Source: Nitrospirota bacterium
GTDB lineage: Bacteria; Nitrospirota; Nitrospiria; Nitrospirales; UBA8639
Direction of reading: 5' to 3'
NCBI GenBank assembly: GCA_029879555.1
Contig: JAOUQB010000114.1
Location: forward strand, 1-7,313
DNA: 7,313 bases
Positions 4,222 through 7,313 of the stretch are shown in pieces. The position numbers were made by a program, and so were the translations under genes. The notes below the pieces were generated by a model, which was not told the origin of the DNA, made no database searches, and was given only the letters and a program-made list of their open reading frames with translations. Positions within the stretch are counted from its first letter, which is position 1; every line of letters starts with the position of its first letter.

Positions 4222-4989
4222 GTGACACGCGTTATTGCTATTGCGAATCAAAAGGGTGGGGTGGGTAAAACCACGTCGGCGATCAATATTGGGGCAGCCT
4301 TGGCGGCTTCCGGTCAGTCGGTTTTGCTTATCGATTTGGATCCTCAGGCTAATGCCACAAGCGGGGTGTCGGTTGAACCGCAAGACGCCACAATTTATGA
4401 ATGTTTGATGGAGAGAAAGCTCATTGAGTCAGCTATTTTACCTACGTGTATACACGGACTTTCTATTATTCCTTCAAAGGGAGACTTAGTTGGGGCTGAA
4501 ATCGAGGTCTCCAATCTGGCTGATCGAGAAACCATTCTGAAATCGGTGATTGGCCAAATTCAGGGGCAGGATTTTGTGATTATTGACTGCCCGCCTGCCT
4601 TTGGACTACTCACCATCAACGCTCTGGTGGCGGCTTCTGCGCTTATTGTCCCAGTGCAATGTGAGTATTATGCGATGGAGGGGTTGGGGCGGCTGATGGG
4701 CAATGTGGACCGCATTCGGGATGCCTTTAATAGCGATCTGGACCTGGAAGGCATTGTGTTGACGATGTATGATTCTCGCATTAATCTTTCGAGACAGGTG
4801 GAAAGCGAAATTCGAGGATTTTTTAAAGAGAAAGTGTTTCAGACCGTCATTCCTCGAAACGTGGCGCTGGCGGAAGCTCCCAGTCATGGGAAACCCGTGT
4901 TGTCGTATAATGCGGCATCCAGTGGTGCCAAAGCCTACCTGGATTTAGCCAAGGAGATACTCGCGAATGGAAAAGAAGGCATTGGGTAA
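4222..4989 (+). CDS. parA: Chromosome-partitioning ATPase ParA (Soj)
   Basis: ParA dimerises on ATP, binds DNA non-specifically over the nucleoid and is released when ParB stimulates hydrolysis; the resulting gradient pulls the parS region apart. The 255-residue protein lacks the N-terminal helix-turn-helix of plasmid ParA, so it is the chromosomal Soj type. Seen directly: deviant Walker A KGGVGKTT (residues 11-18) with signature Lys11 and catalytic Lys16, LLIDLDPQANAT with Asp40 (Walker A'), and Walker B VIIDCPP with Asp122. The frame starts at GTG 4222, where MTRVIAIANQKGG aligns with the usual family N-terminus; the Shine-Dalgarno is weak (GGA at 4214-4216). The end overlaps parB by 23 bp, so the two are one operon. 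Confidence 0.96.
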   Translation: MTRVIAIANQKGGVGKTTSAINIGAALAASGQSVLLIDLDPQANATSGVSVEPQDATIYECLMERKLIESAILPTCIHGLSIIPSKGDLVGAEIEVSNLADRETILKSVIGQIQGQDFVIIDCPPAFGLLTINALVAASALIVPVQCEYYAMEGLGRLMGNVDRIRDAFNSDLDLEGIVLTMYDSRINLSRQVESEIRGFFKEKVFQTVIPRNVALAEAPSHGKPVLSYNAASSGAKAYLDLAKEILANGKEGIG

Positions 4990-5824
4990 GGGCCTCCAGG
5001 CTCTCCTTCCTGAAAAAAAGACGCTCGTCTGGAAGGTTGAAAAGGATGAGCAGGCTGTCTCCATGGTCGCCTTGAAGCAGATTATTCCCAATCGCTACCA
5101 GCCGCGTACCATTTTTGTTGAAGACGAATTAGAGGGATTATCCCAGTCGATTAAGGAACATGGCGTCCTGCAGCCTATTGTCGTTCGGCGCAAAGGCGAT
5201 GGGGTGTATGAACTCATTGCGGGGGAGCGACGTTTGCGAGCAGCTGCACTGGCCGGGTTGTCTACGATTCCGGCACTGGTTCGAAATTCTAACGATGAAA
5301 AATCGTTGGCCCTCGCCATTGTCGAAAATATTCAACGTCAAAACCTCAATCCCATGGAAGAAGCCAAGGCGTATTCCCGGCTGATGGGCGAATTTGGCAT
5401 GACCCAGGATTTGGTCGCCGGTTCAGTCGGGAAAGATCGCTCCTCGATCGCGAATCTTCTTCGTCTTCTCACCCTTCCCAAAGAGGTTCAGCAGTTCATT
5501 GAATCCGGGGCCTTGAGTCTCGGGCATGCCAAGGTCTTGGCTGGAGCCTCTTCTCCCAGTAGCCAACTGCAGATCGCCAAACGAATTGTGTCGGAACGGT
5601 TGTCGGTGAGACAAACGGAACAGCTTGTGGGTGGGCAAAAAAGTAGCAGTTCCCCCAAACATCTCAAAGCTGCGCCCACGACTTATCACCATCTTGAAGA
5701 CCAGTTTCGCAAACATTTTGGTACCAAGGTGCAGGTGAAGGCGTCTGCAAAGGGAGGGCAGCTCATCATTCATTATTATTCCGATGACGAGTTAGATCGA
5801 ATCAGCGGTATTATTTTGGAATAG
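4967..5824 (+). CDS. parB: Chromosome-partitioning protein ParB (Spo0J), CTP-dependent DNA clamp
   Basis: ParB recognises parS, binds CTP, closes into a sliding clamp, spreads along flanking DNA and recruits SMC in many bacteria. The 285 residues show the whole architecture: the N-terminal ParA-stimulating KKALGKGLQALLP (residues 3-15), the ParB/Srx CTPase domain with PNRYQPR (41-47), GERRLRAA (86-93) and VENIQRQNLNPMEEA (119-133), then the helix-turn-helix that reads parS (about 145-170, MTQDLVAGSVGKDRSSIANLLRL). A Ser-rich linker (SSSSP) leads to a C-terminal dimerisation domain (about 240-285). The start ATG at 4967 lies inside parA, preceded by AAGGAG (4951-4956) 10 nt upstream. All motifs look intact and the matching parS sites are in this window. 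Confidence 0.96.
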   Translation: MEKKALGKGLQALLPEKKTLVWKVEKDEQAVSMVALKQIIPNRYQPRTIFVEDELEGLSQSIKEHGVLQPIVVRRKGDGVYELIAGERRLRAAALAGLSTIPALVRNSNDEKSLALAIVENIQRQNLNPMEEAKAYSRLMGEFGMTQDLVAGSVGKDRSSIANLLRLLTLPKEVQQFIESGALSLGHAKVLAGASSPSSQLQIAKRIVSERLSVRQTEQLVGGQKSSSSPKHLKAAPTTYHHLEDQFRKHFGTKVQVKASAKGGQLIIHYYSDDELDRISGIILE

Positions 5825-5839
5825 AATTTGAAGGGATTT

Positions 5840-5856
5840 CCCCCATGCCATGGGGG
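5840..5856. terminator. Hairpin after parB, weak terminator or mRNA-end structure
   Basis: CCCCCATG (5840-5847) and CATGGGGG (5849-5856) are inverted copies around one base, 15 bp after the parB stop. The stem is strong (six or more pairs), but only TCTT follows, not a true U-tract. It may end or protect the parAB transcript before the bactofilin genes; partial read-through is likely. No clear promoter is visible in 5857-5966. Confidence 0.45.
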
Positions 5857-5966
5857 TCTTCCGAGGTAATTAGCCATCAAGAGACATAAAGCTTTCATCG
5901 TGGTGTTTGCAGAAAGACAAAATGGGTTGGGTTGGACATCAAGTCATTCAATGAGGGAGGGGCTCC

Positions 5967-6443
5967 ATGTTTGGAAAAAATACCGCTGAAAAGTCGGAGG
6001 ATGTGATGGATTCGCCAGTCGTGGCTAGTCCAGTGCTCTCAAGCAATCATGAAGAATCTGGCGACATCATTGCCTTTGTCGGAGAAGAGGTCACTTTTAA
6101 AGGGACTATTCGGTACCAGGGTACGGTTCGAGTGGATGGGCGTTTGGAGGGGGAAATTTATACCGATGGGAATTTGATCATCGGTCAAAAAGCGGTGATC
6201 ACAGCCAAAATCGAAGCCGGTACCGTGACTTGCCAGGGTCGAATTACGGGGGAGGTTTTAGCCAAAAATCGAGTAAAACTGTTAAGCCCGGCGGTCTTTG
6301 ATGGGTCAATTAACACGCCCCTGCTCTCCATGGATGAAGGGGTTCTGTTTAATGGGACGTGTAATATGTCCCAAAAAGGTGATCGAAAAGGCCTAGGATC
6401 GAAACTGGTCGTATCGGTAGAAGAAGGCGTAAAGGTCAAGTAA
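5967..6443 (+). CDS. Bactofilin family cytoskeletal protein, first of two, 158 aa
   Basis: Bactofilins form nucleotide-independent beta-helical filaments that act as scaffolds for cell-wall enzymes, stalk or appendage growth and, in Myxococcus xanthus, for ParABS. Residues of about 33-125 form the DUF583 core of short beta-strand repeats: FKGTIRYQGTVRVDGRLEG, then LIIGQKAVI, GRITGEV and an LLSPAVFDGSINTPLLSMDEG segment closing in FNGTCNM. The N-terminus (about 32 residues, Ser- and Glu-rich) and the C-terminal tail are disordered-looking and polar, as usual. The ATG at 5967 has a strong purine-rich Shine-Dalgarno (GAGGGAGG, 5953-5960). It lies 142 bp after parB and 106 bp before a paralogue. 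No M23 peptidase gene, a frequent bactofilin neighbour, is adjacent. Confidence 0.93.
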   Translation: MFGKNTAEKSEDVMDSPVVASPVLSSNHEESGDIIAFVGEEVTFKGTIRYQGTVRVDGRLEGEIYTDGNLIIGQKAVITAKIEAGTVTCQGRITGEVLAKNRVKLLSPAVFDGSINTPLLSMDEGVLFNGTCNMSQKGDRKGLGSKLVVSVEEGVKVK

Positions 6444-6549
6444 TAAGGCTCAGCATCATTCCGGATGCGTGAGGGAAATTGTTCCCAGAGGACATGGAGT
6501 TCCTGGCTCGCCACCCGAGAGTCACATACTGGATGAAGAGGAGGGGAAT

Positions 6550-7023
6550 ATGTGGGGTGATAAGGACAAATCGAAAGAGGGCCCAGGTTTTGGGCAAGAG
6601 TTTTACACCTTTCTTGGCAAAGGCGTGGATTTTAAGGGGAAAGCCCAATTTGAGGGCACAGTGCGGGTGGATGGCAACTTTGAAGGAGAAATCACCATTG
6701 ATGATACCCTCATTATTGGTGAAACGGCTTTCATAAAAGGGACCATTACAGGGGGCACCATTGTGAGTAGCGGAAGGATTGAAGGCGTGATTACCGCCAA
6801 CAAAAAAATCCAACTCCTCAAGCCCGCCGTGCTCATTGGGGATGTGCATACCCCGACATTTGCGATGGAAGAAGGCGTCTATTTCCAAGGAGAATGTGAC
6901 ATGGGTGTCGCACCCAAACTCGACAGCAATGTTTCTAATCCAGTTCTCTCCAATGGGCAGGCGAAATCGTCGACGCCCAAAATTCCCTCAAAAATGGAAA
7001 CGGAACCCCTCAGCCTAAAATGA
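6550..7023 (+). CDS. Bactofilin family cytoskeletal protein, second of two, 157 aa
   Basis: A tandem paralogue of the preceding gene. The core (about residues 18-110) shares FKG..., [34 protein letters not shown] and a closing [12 protein letters not shown] segment with the first copy; the N- and C-terminal tails are unrelated to it. The frame is open from 6469, but the start at 6550 is preferred because AGGAGG (6539-6544) sits 5 nt before it and because MWGDKDK gives the short polar N-terminus expected for a bactofilin. Two divergent copies may co-polymerise, as BacA/BacB do in Caulobacter and BacN/O/P in Myxococcus; that is inference here. The stop overlaps the mnmA start as ATGA. Confidence 0.93.
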   Translation: MWGDKDKSKEGPGFGQEFYTFLGKGVDFKGKAQFEGTVRVDGNFEGEITIDDTLIIGETAFIKGTITGGTIVSSGRIEGVITANKKIQLLKPAVLIGDVHTPTFAMEEGVYFQGECDMGVAPKLDSNVSNPVLSNGQAKSSTPKIPSKMETEPLSLK

Positions 7024-7313
7024 ACGCGGCAGTCCCCAAAAAAGTCGTCCTAGGTATGAGCGGAGGTGTGGATAGCTCCGTAGCGGCCAAGCTCTTGAAA
7101 GACCAGGGCTATGAGGTGCTTGGTGTCACGCTTAAGGTGTGGGAAGAAGAGGACGAAGCCGCGACCTCCAAACGTTGGCAGGAACGTGGATGCTGTAAGG
7201 TTGGCATCGCCAAACATGTGGCTGAACTTTTGGGTATCTCACATCAGGTCATTGATACGCGAGAATCGTTTCAAAAAGGTGTCATCGACGACTTTATTGG
7301 CGGCTATCTGCAA
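7020..7313 (+). CDS. mnmA: tRNA-specific 2-thiouridylase MnmA (TrmU), N-terminal part; runs off the right edge
   Basis: MnmA adenylates and thiolates C2 of the wobble uridine (U34) of tRNAs for Lys, Glu and Gln. The 98 visible residues start [27 protein letters not shown] (residues 14-20) is the PP-loop that binds ATP pyrophosphate. The [14 protein letters not shown] strand and the GCC segment followed by [16 protein letters not shown] are typical of the family. Full-length proteins are about 360 residues, so the catalytic cysteines lie beyond the window. The ATG at 7020 overlaps the bactofilin stop by 4 bp and has no Shine-Dalgarno at proper distance, which suggests translation coupled to the upstream gene. 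Confidence 0.95.
   Translation, partial: MNAAVPKKVVLGMSGGVDSSVAAKLLKDQGYEVLGVTLKVWEEEDEAATSKRWQERGCCKVGIAKHVAELLGISHQVIDTRESFQKGVIDDFIGGYLQ

Noticed and set aside
6469..6549. Upstream start extending the second bactofilin by 27 residues
   Set aside because: The ATG at 6550 has an excellent Shine-Dalgarno, and the extension is not bactofilin-like.
1..7313. CRISPR array, tRNA or rRNA genes
   Set aside because: No regularly spaced repeats and no cloverleaf or rRNA-like sequence were seen on either strand.

Overview
The window has two unlike halves. Positions 1 to about 3200 are an accessory patch: a toxin gene fragment, unrecognised small genes, a decayed site-specific recombinase and short repeats. 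Positions 3311-7313 are a compact chromosome-maintenance block, all on the + strand: rsmG, parA, parB, two tandem bactofilin genes and the start of mnmA. The source is clearly bacterial. An rsmG-parA-parB-bactofilin-bactofilin-mnmA order with moderate GC reminds me of Nitrospirota (Nitrospira-like), but that is an impression from gene order, not a search result.

Left half, minus strand: the 5' end of a BrnT-type toxin gene (1-101) runs off the left edge. Its promoter overlaps two tandem TGTA-N2-TACA palindromes. Upstream is an unrecognised secreted protein (144-740), whose start codon sits just behind an intrinsic terminator hairpin (757-785). The gap 786-1129 has no convincing gene but holds a 16-bp direct repeat and a 32-bp inverted repeat with a 2-bp centre.

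Left half, plus strand: a small acidic unknown protein (1130-1486); a serine recombinase of the resolvase/invertase family broken by one frameshift and one in-frame stop (1501-2090); and two overlapping small unknown genes (2101-2373, secreted; 2370-2636, cytosolic). Then comes an AT-rich stretch with a hairpin repeat and a doubtful small membrane-protein ORF, and a GC-rich hairpin-bearing segment (about 3030-3207) that looks like a dispersed repeat.

Right half: two identical perfect 16-bp parS palindromes, TGTTCCACGTGGAACA, flank rsmG (3312-3327 and 3997-4012). The first lies inside the rsmG start and is translated as part of its first residues. ParB would load at these sites as a CTP-dependent clamp and ParA would move the ParB-DNA complex, so the cis sites and both trans factors of a chromosomal ParABS system lie within 2.5 kb. 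The two bactofilins could provide a polymer scaffold; in Myxococcus xanthus bactofilins position ParABS, so their adjacency here is suggestive. mnmA overlaps the second bactofilin by 4 bp and is cut by the window edge.

I see no tRNA, rRNA or CRISPR array. No wholly new system is demonstrable from sequence alone. The best leads are the parS-in-rsmG arrangement beside parAB and bactofilins, the brnT operator, the recombinase-associated inverted repeat, and the unknown gene pair at 2101-2636.
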